A stretch of DNA of 64,000 nt. Origin: Winogradskyella sp. MH6. Lineage in GTDB: Bacteria > Bacteroidota > Bacteroidia > Flavobacteriales > Flavobacteriaceae. The stretch lies in the NCBI RefSeq assembly GCF_022810765.1, contig NZ_CP094494.1, positions 2,976,001 to 3,040,000 of the forward strand, in the 5' to 3' direction. Shown one piece after another: positions 48,007 through 55,812 of this stretch. Made by a program: the position numbers and the translations under genes. How positions within the stretch are numbered: the first letter of the stretch is position 1; every line of letters begins with the position of its first letter. The notes beneath the pieces were generated by a model that was not told the DNA's origin, did no database searches, and saw only the letters and a program-made list of their open reading frames with translations.

Positions 48007-48431
48007 ATTTATAGTTTTGATTTGGGCTTACTGTGACAAATCTATATAAAATAATCACAAAAACAACTAATTTCACCTATTTTTCTTCAAAAAATTTTAA
48101 CACTTTAAATGCATATTTCTTGGATAAACTGCATAAATAGTGGATTAAGTGCTAATTTTACCGACAAAATACATAGGCGCATTTTAACACTTTTAAACAT
48201 GAATATAGACTTAAAAAAGACAATATTTTTTAACTTTTTTTTGGAAAAAGAGAGAAATAAAAATAAGCTTAAATAAAAAACACATCTATAAATTGCGAAT
48301 TTTTGGATGTATTTCATCGTCAAATTTTGCATCTTTTTACAGTTCATCGCAAAATTATTGCAATCACATGATTTTTAGGGCACTACCATTTTTTTGAACC
48401 AAATTTGACGGAACCCAAATCAGTATTCGTC
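48007..48431. other. AT-rich divergent intergenic region
   Basis: About 425 bp between divergent genes should hold both promoters. It is extremely AT-rich, with A/T runs around 48220-48260. The only long open frame (48105-48347, minus) is low-complexity, lacks a convincing ribosome site and is not called. No repeat or structured element was recognised. Confidence 0.4.
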
Positions 48432-49016
48432 ATGAAAAATTTAATCGCAGCTTTTTGTTTGATTTGTTTTTATAGTGCATTTAATGTTAGTTATGCACAA
48501 GAAAGTCCTATTTACGATAGGGCAGAGGACCAGTTGACTAACACAGATACTATCCCAGATTTTAGATCTAAGACTAATAAATTAAAATTAACAGGTGTTA
48601 TTTACCAGAGTGATGGTGTGACGCCAGCCAAAGACGTTATTCTTTTTATAGAACAACCTGATGAAGATGGTGACTTTGATCTAAGACATACAGATGACAA
48701 ACGTTACGTATTCCATAGAAGTTGGGTAAAAACAGACGCTGATGGTAGATATACATTCTACACATTTGTACCTGGAAATGATAGGCGTTATAACCAAATG
48801 CAACAAATCTTTCCTATTATTAAAGAAACCTCCAAGGAAGAAGTACAATTAGAATCGTTATTGTTTGATGAAGATCCTATGTTAACCAAACGTTGCAGAA
48901 AACGTTTAGAGAAGAAAGGAAATACTGCAAGAATTTTAACCACTAAGAAAGAGGATGGCATTTTAGTTGCCGAAAAAGATATCATATTGTCTGATGATAC
49001 TGAACCTATAAAGTAG
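48432..49016 (+). CDS. Secreted intradiol-dioxygenase-fold protein lacking the metal-site histidines
   Basis: The start at 48432 gives a proper signal peptide (LIAAFCLICFYSAFNVSYAQ). An earlier ATG at 48405 would add nine unneeded residues. The rest follows the protocatechuate/intradiol dioxygenase beta sandwich: GVIYQSDGVTPAKDVILFIE, then SWVKTDADGRYTFYTFVPG and LLFDEDPML. Related proteins carry a PAHIH-type motif for the iron ligands, but here the aligned stretch reads NQMQQIFPII, so both histidines are absent. The fold is recognisable, but ring-cleavage activity is not expected. It may be a binding or structural protein. Confidence 0.7.
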   Translation: MKNLIAAFCLICFYSAFNVSYAQESPIYDRAEDQLTNTDTIPDFRSKTNKLKLTGVIYQSDGVTPAKDVILFIEQPDEDGDFDLRHTDDKRYVFHRSWVKTDADGRYTFYTFVPGNDRRYNQMQQIFPIIKETSKEEVQLESLLFDEDPMLTKRCRKRLEKKGNTARILTTKKEDGILVAEKDIILSDDTEPIK

Positions 49017-49035
49017 TCATACAATTAATAACCGC

Positions 49036-49067
49036 AAAAGCCCTGATTTTATGTTCAGGGCTTTTTT
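49036..49067 (+). terminator. Rho-independent terminator
   Basis: AAAAGCCCTGA and TCAGGGCTTTT form an 11-bp stem with an 8-nt loop, and a T-run follows. It lies between the convergent dioxygenase-fold and deoxyribonucleotidase genes, and its symmetric A/T flanks could serve both directions. Confidence 0.9.
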
Positions 49068-49097
49068 ATTTATATTAATAAGGTGTATCACTATTAA

Positions 49098-49622
49098 TTA
49101 CAACAAACGCTCAGCAACTTCCAACCAATTATATACACGTGTATAGTCTGTTTCGTGTTGGTTGTGTGGGGAATCAAATAACAAGGTATCACCAGCAAAG
49201 CGCTCTAAGTTGTAGCTTCTATCGTCAATTAATAAATCACCATTAAGGATAAACTTATGGCCACACATAATACGATGCTGCCAAGTTATAAAAGGCATAT
49301 GCTCATCTAACCAGTCGCTTTTTTCCTTTAACGAGTTAGGAAACTGGGTTGCAGCAGTAGCAATATATACGTTATGCTTGTTGCACAATGCTTCCATAAC
49401 CTGAATACTATCTTTTATAGGCTCTAAGTCTCTAAAAAAGCCTTCTTTGTGTACATGTTGCCATATACTTTCCTGATGAATTTCTGGGACATTTTGCCAT
49501 ACTTCTCCAGATTCTATATGCGCTAGTGAGAGTTCTTGTTTGTGTTCTTCGTTGTATAATTCTATGTGCTTACCGTAAGTGTCGGCAAGTACGTCATCCA
49601 TATCTACAAATATTGTGAGCAT
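49098..49622 (-). CDS. 5'(3')-deoxyribonucleotidase, NT5C-type HAD phosphatase
   Basis: The HAD motif I is IFVDMDDVLADTYG, with the nucleophile and acid aspartates as DMD. Motif II is in VYIATAAT, and the C-terminal motif III/IV is LLIDDRSYNLERFAG. At 174 residues from the second ATG (49622) it has the normal length. A start seven codons upstream is possible but has a weaker fit. These enzymes dephosphorylate dNMPs and control nucleotide pools. It ends just before the convergent terminator. Confidence 0.88.
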   Translation of the reverse strand: MLTIFVDMDDVLADTYGKHIELYNEEHKQELSLAHIESGEVWQNVPEIHQESIWQHVHKEGFFRDLEPIKDSIQVMEALCNKHNVYIATAATQFPNSLKEKSDWLDEHMPFITWQHRIMCGHKFILNGDLLIDDRSYNLERFAGDTLLFDSPHNQHETDYTRVYNWLEVAERLL

Positions 49623-49803
49623 CGTTCTTTTTTTACAAAGCAAACCATAATATAAAGTGTTGACAAGGTATTTAAGGAAACTTTATAAAGATTTAATGAT
49701 TTCGCAATATGGTGGTGGTGATTTTGAAAAATATGAATCGTTTTTCAGGAGTTTTTATAACTGGGTTGTTTTCTATATATAAACCAAAAAAATATTAATT
49801 ACT

Positions 49804-50469
49804 ATGAAAAACGTTTATCTTATCGTATTTGCATTACTCTTGTTTAACTGTTCTAATGACGACGACAACAGTATAGATCCTACACAGTATAATGCCAATC
49901 TTACTGTATTACAGAATTTAGAAAATGGTGTTGCTGTCCTGGATATCACTGCTGAAGTTGGAGTAGAAGCCTTACATGGAATAGAATATGGTGGTGGATA
50001 TATATATTATGTTGATGAAACTGATGGTTCTTTAATGATAGCTGCTGATTACTCTGAGATTGGTACTAAATCTTGGGGAGACCATTTTGATTTAACTAAT
50101 GGAGAACTTATTGGTGATGGTCAAACTAATACACAGCTTTTAGTAGATGGCAACCTTAACGATAATAGTACTGTACCAAATGGGTTTGAGTTTGGTAGTG
50201 ATGACTATGTTTTTAAGATTGCTACAGATTTAATGTACAGAGATTATGACGATTGGTTTGTACCAAGTAAAGCATCTGTAGAGGCTATATTTAATAATGT
50301 GCATATGCAAGGTATTGGTAACTTTAATGAAAACCTTTTTTACTGGACGTCTACTAAGGTTGGTTATCATCCTTATGTGATGAGTTTTAATCCTAACTTT
50401 GGTGGTAGTGCGTTTTTTGGATCTTGTTTTGATAGTAGCGCTGTAATTCTTGTTAGAAGACATCAATAA
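49804..50469 (+). CDS. Lipoprotein with DUF1566-like domain
   Basis: The lipobox is in FALLLFNC (Cys16), followed by a Ser/Asn/Asp-rich linker (SNDDDNSID). The mature domain has the DUF1566-like sequence GGGYIYYVDETDGSLMIAA ... DDWFVPSKASVEAI ... LFYWTSTKV, a C-type-lectin-like surface domain. The protein has 221 residues. It is monocistronic with a terminator. The function is unknown; surface exposure is inferred from the lipoprotein signal. Confidence 0.78.
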   Translation: MKNVYLIVFALLLFNCSNDDDNSIDPTQYNANLTVLQNLENGVAVLDITAEVGVEALHGIEYGGGYIYYVDETDGSLMIAADYSEIGTKSWGDHFDLTNGELIGDGQTNTQLLVDGNLNDNSTVPNGFEFGSDDYVFKIATDLMYRDYDDWFVPSKASVEAIFNNVHMQGIGNFNENLFYWTSTKVGYHPYVMSFNPNFGGSAFFGSCFDSSAVILVRRHQ

Positions 50470-50497
50470 GTTATTGTTCATAAATTTTGTTATTGAG

Positions 50498-50525
50498 GCC
50501 TGTATGTTATGTACAGGCTTTTTCA
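50498..50525 (+). terminator. Rho-independent terminator
   Basis: GCCTGTA (50498-50504) and TACAGGC (50512-50518) form a stem with a short AT loop followed by TTTTT. It lies 29 bp after the DUF1566-like gene and marks the left edge of the repeat field. Confidence 0.85.
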
Positions 50526-51890
50526 TTTGGTAATATCTAAGTAATAGAGTGTGGTTGTAAAAATACTATTTTACATAATGTAAATTATAGGACAATTATA
50601 TATTTTGGATGTTTAGGGGTTGTACTGGGCATCGCTGTTTTATAATGGTCTGTGTTGTTTGCTGTGCTTTCTACCCGAATGTTATCCGTGGTTTATCCGA
50701 AGGAATGCCGAATTATATCGGGATTAGACCCGAAGTACATACGGGTGAACCTGTTGTTTGGTGTTTATTTTTAATCGCTTTGTTAGTGATTGAAAATACT
50801 CGAACTGACTTGACGGCTTAGATTGTGTTCTATTATTTGAGATTCCTTCGCTGTGCTCGGAATGACATTTGTTTATGTTTTGTTGGTTCTCGATACAAAA
50901 TGCTTGTCGCATTTTACTCGAACTGACGTGATTTGTGGGTTTTCTTTTATAGACTGTTCTGTTTCTTGTGGTGATGGTTTGTGTTTTTCTTATGTACTTT
51001 TTTATTCGTCGATATTCATTGTTTAAGACATCTTGAATTCTTTTTGAGAAATTCTTGTACTTAAATGAGATGCTGAATCAAGTTCAGCATGACAATAATG
51101 GCTTCCAAGGCTTCAGCCATTCTTAACGGATTTTGTTTATATATACTGCTGACAGCAGTTTCCGACGGTGTCGGAATTTGGGTTTGATGCGCTGCAGTGG
51201 GTGTTGTTGATGGGTTCTCGATACATTTTATTCTCATGCTTCGAATAAAATACTCGAACTGACGTGATGTATGAGTTTTCTTTTATGAGACTGTTTTGTA
51301 ATGAGATCCTGAAACAAGTTCAGGATGACAGATCATTTGGTTGTTTTGGGTTTGTTTCAATGCCAGTGTGTGTTGTTGAGGGGTTCTTGATACATTTTAT
51401 TCTCATGCTTCGAATAAAATACTCGAACTGATGTGATGTGTGTGATTTCTTTTATGAGACTGAATACTGAAACAAGTTCAGCACAGGCAAGTTCAGGATG
51501 ACAGATCGTTTGGTTGTTTTGGGTTTGTTTCAATGCCAGTGTGTGTTGTTGAGGGGTTCTCGATACATTTTATTCTCATGCTTCGAATAAAATACTCGAA
51601 CTGACGTGATGTGTGGGTTTTCTTTTTATGAGACTGCTTTGTAATTAGATCCTGAAACGAGTTCAGGATGACAGATCGTTTGGTTGTTTTGGGTTTGTTT
51701 CAATGCCAGTGTGTGTTGTTGAGGGGTTCTCGATACATTTTATTCTCATGCTTCGAATAAAATACTAGAACTGATGTGATGTGTGGGTTTTCTTTTTTGA
51801 GACTGCTTCGTGCCTCGCAGTGACGGTTTGTTATTGTTGTTGGGGTTTTATGAGATGCTGAATCAAGTTCAGCATGACAACATATTATGT
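50526..51890. repeat. Repeat field A: interspersed palindromes and long direct repeats
   Basis: No gene is supported in this 1.36-kb stretch. It is built from several recurring palindromic units. These are 'ggttctcgatac...cgaataaaatactcgaactgacgtga', 'gagatcctgaaacaagttcaggatgaca', 'gagatgctgaatcaagttcagcatgaca', 'gagattccttcgctgtgctcggaatgaca' and 'gagactgcttcg...cgcagtgacgg'. From 51213 a roughly 170-bp composite unit (starting ggttctcgatac) is repeated in tandem at 51213, 51382, 51555 and 51725. The 50943-51195 segment recurs nearly identically at about 60750-61000 and 61215-61430. The plus strand is conspicuously G/T-rich. Confidence 0.9.
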
Positions 51891-52685
51891 TTAGATTATG
51901 GCGATGCATTGCATGGCTTTTGGTGTTTTGTAGGCTGTGTGGGTGTTGTTTTGTTCTTTTAGGTATGTGATGCCTAGCCACACTGTGATGGCTGTTGTAC
52001 CTGGTATGTTGGTACTGTTGGGTATTTGTAGTTGTAGGTTTAGATTTGTTTGGTGTATTTTACATAATATTGGTTGGGTTTGGGTTGTTGTACCGAATGC
52101 GTTTTGCTCTGGGTTTACTGCTGTGTACGTGTTGGTGTTTGGTTGCCACTGGTAGGCTGATACTATGCTTAGTGCTGCTGTGAGCTGGTAATGTGTGGCG
52201 TTTTTTGGGATTTGTTTAAGGTGGTTTTTGCTACTTTTTGGTATGCTAATGGTTATTGTTGTGCGGTTACTATTGGCTGTTACTTTTGTTTTTGCGCTGT
52301 ATATGTAGTGCGATGGTATGTTTTTATTGAGTTGAAAGCCGATGAGTGCTGTTGGTGCATTGTGCAGGTTTGCTTGTCTTTGACCGAGGTTACCTCTCCC
52401 CTTTTGTATAATTTTGCGGCAGGCTCCTGTTAAACGGCTTGCCATATAGGTGTCTTTGAACTGTTTGGCGGTATTGCCTAAGCCTTGCCTTATAGCTTTT
52501 GAGAGTTTTGAGGCTGCTGCAAACTCCTGATTGTTAGATTTTACGTTTGTAAAAGCGGGATCGTTGTTAATGCGTTCTTTTGATGGGCCAGCTGCTTTGC
52601 GTACAATGTATTGCCCATTGAGTACGTAATAACACATACCATTTAATGTGCCTGTGAATTTTATAAGCCCTTTTTGTTTAGGCAT
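51891..52685 (-). CDS. Conserved Bacteroidota protein of unknown function
   Basis: This 264-residue protein begins MPKQKGLIKFTGTLNGMCYY, then has the block RINNDPAFTNVKSNNQEFA, which matches a family of Bacteroidota hypothetical proteins that share '...KGxIKxxGxI...RIKNDPAFxRTREN...EF...'. The N-terminal half (to about 125) is basic. The second half is Thr/Asn/Gln-rich and beta-like. No signal peptide is present. It is located directly against repeat field A, and its G/T-rich complementary strand resembles the repeats more than the AT-rich genes to its right. It could be of phage or mobile origin, but this is unproven. Confidence 0.65.
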   Translation of the reverse strand: MPKQKGLIKFTGTLNGMCYYVLNGQYIVRKAAGPSKERINNDPAFTNVKSNNQEFAAASKLSKAIRQGLGNTAKQFKDTYMASRLTGACRKIIQKGRGNLGQRQANLHNAPTALIGFQLNKNIPSHYIYSAKTKVTANSNRTTITISIPKSSKNHLKQIPKNATHYQLTAALSIVSAYQWQPNTNTYTAVNPEQNAFGTTTQTQPILCKIHQTNLNLQLQIPNSTNIPGTTAITVWLGITYLKEQNNTHTAYKTPKAMQCIAII

Positions 52686-52878
52686 TGGTTTTGAATTGTT
52701 TAACTCTTGTAAGGTAATGAAAAAAGTTAGTAGTTTTATCTCTGATTGTTGATAACAAAAAAATATTACTAAAGATTAATAGAATAAAATGTTTAAATTT
52801 GAGTAGGTATTTATGGTATGCCTGCTCGTTCGTGCAAAGATTTTATCAACCATAATTGATAATATAAACTCTCAAGGC

Positions 52879-52926
52879 TTATTATCCGATAAATGTATAC
52901 GAACGCACAACTCTTTAGGATAATAA
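52879..52926. promoter_or_regulatory. Inverted repeat upstream of the 52949 gene
   Basis: TTATTATCC (52879-52887) and GGATAATAA (52918-52926) are perfect 9-bp inverted copies 30 bp apart, ending 22 bp before an ATG. The region (52686-52948) has no gene. An operator or an end of a mobile unit are both possible. Confidence 0.4.
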
Positions 52927-52948
52927 TCTTTGAACAACGGATTATATT

Positions 52949-53404
52949 ATGAATACTATTGACTTTTTTAAACTTCAATCAAAAAACTTACACAGAGATT
53001 TTAAAACAAGAAAACTAGTCTATAACAACGAATTTGGTGGATTATCGTATGAATATGAACCAAAGCATTTCGATATCGAATTAGTTATTTTCGATTTCAA
53101 TCTTGATAAAGAGAATTTTACTCTAATGAAAGCTCAACATGTTATAGCTAAAATGGCTGGATTTGAAAAGTGGACTGCCTTAATTAAGGCGTCAGAACCT
53201 GATCTTAAAATTGCAAAACTTCTTTACGAAAATCAACATAAAGTTGACGAGTTAATTTGGTTGTTTTACTTAGCGGAAGTTGAAGAAATGAATCAAACTA
53301 AATTTGACTCAGAGACCAAATTAGCAATTTGTGAAGACGCTTTTGAAAGAAAAGTTTTTGATGATAGTGTTTTATTTGATTGTTATCTTTTAGACAAAAA
53401 ATAG
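52949..53404 (+). CDS. Small protein of unknown function
   Basis: This 151-residue cytoplasmic protein has no signal peptide. A central stretch TLMKAQHVIAKMAGFEKWTA (about residues 66-85) resembles the 'AQ-x-x-A-x-x-x-GF-x-x-W-x-x-L' motif seen in short helical regions of some glyoxalase-related toxin-like proteins, but the match is too short to assign function. Codon use is strongly AT-rich, like the genes to its right. It stands alone at the left edge of the accessory block. Confidence 0.6.
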   Translation: MNTIDFFKLQSKNLHRDFKTRKLVYNNEFGGLSYEYEPKHFDIELVIFDFNLDKENFTLMKAQHVIAKMAGFEKWTALIKASEPDLKIAKLLYENQHKVDELIWLFYLAEVEEMNQTKFDSETKLAICEDAFERKVFDDSVLFDCYLLDKK

Positions 53405-53497
53405 AGAATGAAGTGTACTCTAGGCATGAGTTTTAGTTAAAACTAATGCTTTATAAATATTAACAAATAATAAGTTAATACATAATATATTATTGAG

Positions 53498-54310
53498 TTA
53501 TTCTTCCCAAATTATGCTTAAACAGTGTTTGTCATGCATTAAACAATGTTCTTTAAATGGCAAATTTGCTTGATTGTCATATTTAATATCAAACCAATCC
53601 ATAGCATAAACTGGTTCTGTTCTTGAAACTTTCCTTCCTAAATTAAAATATTCACCAGCAACTGTATCTTCTGATAATCTATCCTTGCCATGTTTTAGCC
53701 ATTTGAAACGAAAATCCTCAGAAGACCAAAACCATTTAATATTATTATCATAGGAATAAACAACCATTATTGGATGATTTCCTATTGCACAAAACCTTAA
53801 AGCAGTAGCAGATTTGCTTGTGCCATATTTTTTTGATAATTCATCAATAATTCTAAACTCAAACTTTTTTCTAAAACAATATTTTCTAAAACCATTCTCT
53901 GGCATTAGAAGGCATGACGCAAAATAATCTGCTTGACGCTCTGCCCTATTTCTGCTTTTAAATCCAGTATAAGAGCAATGACTTGGAGATAGCCCATTTA
54001 GTAAGGCATTTCTGTGGTCATCAATAAAATAATGTCCTAATTCGTGACCAAAAGTGAATCTTGATCTTTCAGAATACGCATGCTTAAGTCTAGTCAGATT
54101 CATAAAAATGTGAAATTCATTATTTTCACATTCAAGTAATCCATCAAATGAATCATCATAATCGCCAAAACTATATGATATAGCGTTTCTTTCAGCGATA
54201 AAAATTGGGTCTATTTGACCATTTGGAAAATAATATTCAGAAATCCCACTCGCTAATTCGTTAATTTCAATTACATCGTTTCTCGATAAAAAATCATTTC
54301 TTTCTAGCAT
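53498..54310 (-). CDS. ImmA/IrrE-family metalloprotease
   Basis: In this 270-residue protein the HExxH zinc motif is FTFGHELGHYFIDD (His89, Glu90, His93), and the downstream glutamate ligand lies in RAERQADYFASCLLMP (near residue 137). ImmA/IrrE proteases cleave a partner repressor or antitoxin, often under stress or on mobile-element induction. The gene overlaps by 17 bp an upstream small gene that would be the natural candidate for that partner, and a sigma-like gene lies upstream. No N-terminal HTH is present in the same chain. Base composition matches the accessory block. Confidence 0.87.
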   Translation of the reverse strand: MLERNDFLSRNDVIEINELASGISEYYFPNGQIDPIFIAERNAISYSFGDYDDSFDGLLECENNEFHIFMNLTRLKHAYSERSRFTFGHELGHYFIDDHRNALLNGLSPSHCSYTGFKSRNRAERQADYFASCLLMPENGFRKYCFRKKFEFRIIDELSKKYGTSKSATALRFCAIGNHPIMVVYSYDNNIKWFWSSEDFRFKWLKHGKDRLSEDTVAGEYFNLGRKVSRTEPVYAMDWFDIKYDNQANLPFKEHCLMHDKHCLSIIWEE

Positions 54311-54599
54311 CCTTTTTATCCTTTTTCATTTGCTCAATAGTCTTTTTAGTAATCTCCTTACCTTCTCTTGCCGCCATTGCAAGATTAGAAACAGCCTTAT
54401 TGCTTGGTAAGTTTAATCTGACTACTTTTTTAGAATTGTTATTGTTACAAATGATATCAGATAAATCAGGCCACTTTTTTGGCTCTTCATAACTTTCTTC
54501 AAACTTTTCTTCGAATGAATTAACTTCTTCTTCAGTTTCAGGAAAACCGTAACCATATTTCCTTAAAAGTTCACCTATTTTCTTCTCGCCTGATGCCAT
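54294..54599 (-). CDS. Small charged protein, possible protease partner
   Basis: This 101-residue acidic and lysine-rich protein contains ELLRKYGYGFPETEEE near the N-terminus and a lysine-rich end (MKKDKKDARKK). It has no recognised family. It overlaps the ImmA/IrrE gene by 17 bp and is preceded by a sigma-like gene 4 bp upstream. In ImmA/IrrE systems the neighbour is commonly the cleaved regulator; that role is inferred by position only. Confidence 0.6.
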   Translation of the reverse strand: MASGEKKIGELLRKYGYGFPETEEEVNSFEEKFEESYEEPKKWPDLSDIICNNNNSKKVVRLNLPSNKAVSNLAMAAREGKEITKKTIEQMKKDKKDARKK

Positions 54600-54603
54600 A
54601 TCT

Positions 54604-55248
54604 CTATTTATTGACTGCTTTACTTTGTATTATTTTTTTTAAATCCCTTTTAGCCCTCGAAATAGTTTGTCTAATATTTTGCCAAGTTGTTTCAAACATT
54701 CTCTCTAATAATCTAATATTTTGACTATTCATGTTTTTGTCATCTTCGTATAACAAAAAGTACATTCTTATTATATCTTGTTTCTTAGCAGAAAATTGTG
54801 CTAAACATTCATCTATTAGATTTCTTCTTTTTACTAATTCCTCATTAAGAAAATCAAATTCATCATCTAATAATGACCACTTCCATTCATTATCGTTATC
54901 ATCAATCAAATTTTCTTCATTTTCTCTAGAGTCTTCACTTTTACGTAACTCTTCAAAAAATTTAAATTTAGCAACTACTGATAAATATGATTTATACCCT
55001 CCTTTTTGGGTTTGGTGTATTGTTGGATCAAATTCCCAGTCAAGAGGATTATTCCACACATGCATAAAAACATTAGACATAACAATTAATGCAGTTTCTT
55101 CTTTGTTTAAATTAAAATGAATTTTCTTAAGTATTACATTATAAACAAATCCTTTAAATGCTTCATATAAATAGGCCATAGAAGCTTGAGCATCTTTATT
55201 GTTTTGTTCTTTTTCAGAAATAAATAATAAGTGAGTTTCTATGTCCAT
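54604..55248 (-). CDS. Sigma-70-like (ECF-type) factor
   Basis: This 214-residue protein has a sigma-region-2-like helical segment (AYLYEAFKGFVYNVILKK, then LIVMSNVFMHVWNNP). A C-terminal region-4-like segment (ERMFETTWQNIRQTISRAKR) has the typical last helix of an HTH. The central linker is long and acidic. It opens an operon with the small protein and the ImmA/IrrE protease. Just upstream (55273-55301) lies a perfect inverted repeat that may be its operator. Confidence 0.7.
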   Translation of the reverse strand: MDIETHLLFISEKEQNNKDAQASMAYLYEAFKGFVYNVILKKIHFNLNKEETALIVMSNVFMHVWNNPLDWEFDPTIHQTQKGGYKSYLSVVAKFKFFEELRKSEDSRENEENLIDDNDNEWKWSLLDDEFDFLNEELVKRRNLIDECLAQFSAKKQDIIRMYFLLYEDDKNMNSQNIRLLERMFETTWQNIRQTISRAKRDLKKIIQSKAVNK

Positions 55249-55272
55249 ACTTCATTCAATATTATATGTAAA

Positions 55273-55301
55273 AAGTGTGACTTTTTAAGTTTGTCACACT
55301 T
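55273..55301. promoter_or_regulatory. Palindromic operator candidate in a divergent spacer
   Basis: AAGTGTGAC (55273-55281) and GTCACACTT (55293-55301) are exact 9-bp inverted copies with an 11-bp spacer. They lie between the sigma-like gene (minus) and the 57-residue gene (plus). The geometry fits a dimeric repressor site that could control both directions. Confidence 0.5.
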
Positions 55302-55382
55302 CAGACATATGATATTGTAGATAAATTATAATTGTTAATGATATTAGTATAATTCAATGACAATTTAACAAAATAAATTAAC

Positions 55383-55556
55383 ATGGCAAGAAACAAACCT
55401 GTTGGTGACAACGCGAGAAAAGGTGCAATAAAAAAGCGTTCACAAATATTAAACCCAAAAACAAATCATTTTGTAAAACGGGATACCGAAACTGGTAGAT
55501 TCATGGATGTAAAAACTACCGGAGGAAAATTTAAAGGAGTTAGAAAAGAAAAATAA
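55383..55556 (+). CDS. Small basic conserved protein
   Basis: This 57-residue protein begins MARNKPVGDNARKGAIKKRS and ends KTTGGKFKGVRKEK. The 'KPVGDNARKGAxxKRSQ' start is a recognisable small-protein family in many bacteria, often near mobile or accessory genes. It is strongly basic and cytoplasmic and may bind nucleic acid; no function is established. It precedes a 49-residue membrane peptide by 58 bp. Confidence 0.7.
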   Translation: MARNKPVGDNARKGAIKKRSQILNPKTNHFVKRDTETGRFMDVKTTGGKFKGVRKEK

Positions 55557-55614
55557 GCTCATAGTTCCTCGGGCTTTATGTGAGGAAAATTTTAATAATT
55601 AAAATATTTGAATA

Positions 55615-55764
55615 ATGTATATAAACAAATTTTCAAAAGATGAAGTTAGTATTTGCGAGCAAGATTTATGCTTTACAGCAAAAGGCGAACAGGCAAAAAT
55701 AATAGGAACAGTTGTAACTGTTGCTTTTGCCCTATTTGCATTGTCAGCGTTATTAAAATCATAA
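55615..55764 (+). CDS. Small single-span membrane peptide
   Basis: This 49-residue frame starts MYINKFSKDEVSICEQDLCF and ends in a hydrophobic helix (IIGTVVTVAFALFALSAL). It has a short Lys/Glu linker before the membrane segment and two cysteines. It sits between the 57-residue gene and the 416-residue gene. No family is known. Possible roles as a toxin-like peptide or anchor are speculative. Confidence 0.5.
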   Translation: MYINKFSKDEVSICEQDLCFTAKGEQAKIIGTVVTVAFALFALSALLKS

Positions 55765-55812
55765 TTAAAATGTCCTTAGCAAGACATTAAACTGCTTTTA
55801 AAAAAAAGCAAT

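Noticed and set aside
48105..48347. Open frame of 80 codons on the minus strand in an AT-rich spacer
   Set aside because: Low-complexity Phe/Lys/Leu-rich translation, no ribosome site, located in a divergent promoter region; likely a chance frame.
50609..50821. Open frames within the repeat fields on both strands (also near 51700-51981, 60624-60875, 60934-61275 and 61553-61756)
   Set aside because: Their translations are recurrent repeat-derived phrases such as ILNSFQDL, CHAELDSAS and HCEARSSL, which are artefacts of the palindromic units.
51213..51890. Regularly spaced repeats that could be mistaken for a CRISPR array
   Set aside because: The unit is about 170 bp, contains several palindromes and has conserved, not unique, spacers; no cas genes are near.
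52191..52433. Long frames opposite the 51891-52685 gene
   Set aside because: They are produced by the G/T-rich strand of the true minus-strand gene and show Cys/Trp/Val-rich nonsense sequence.
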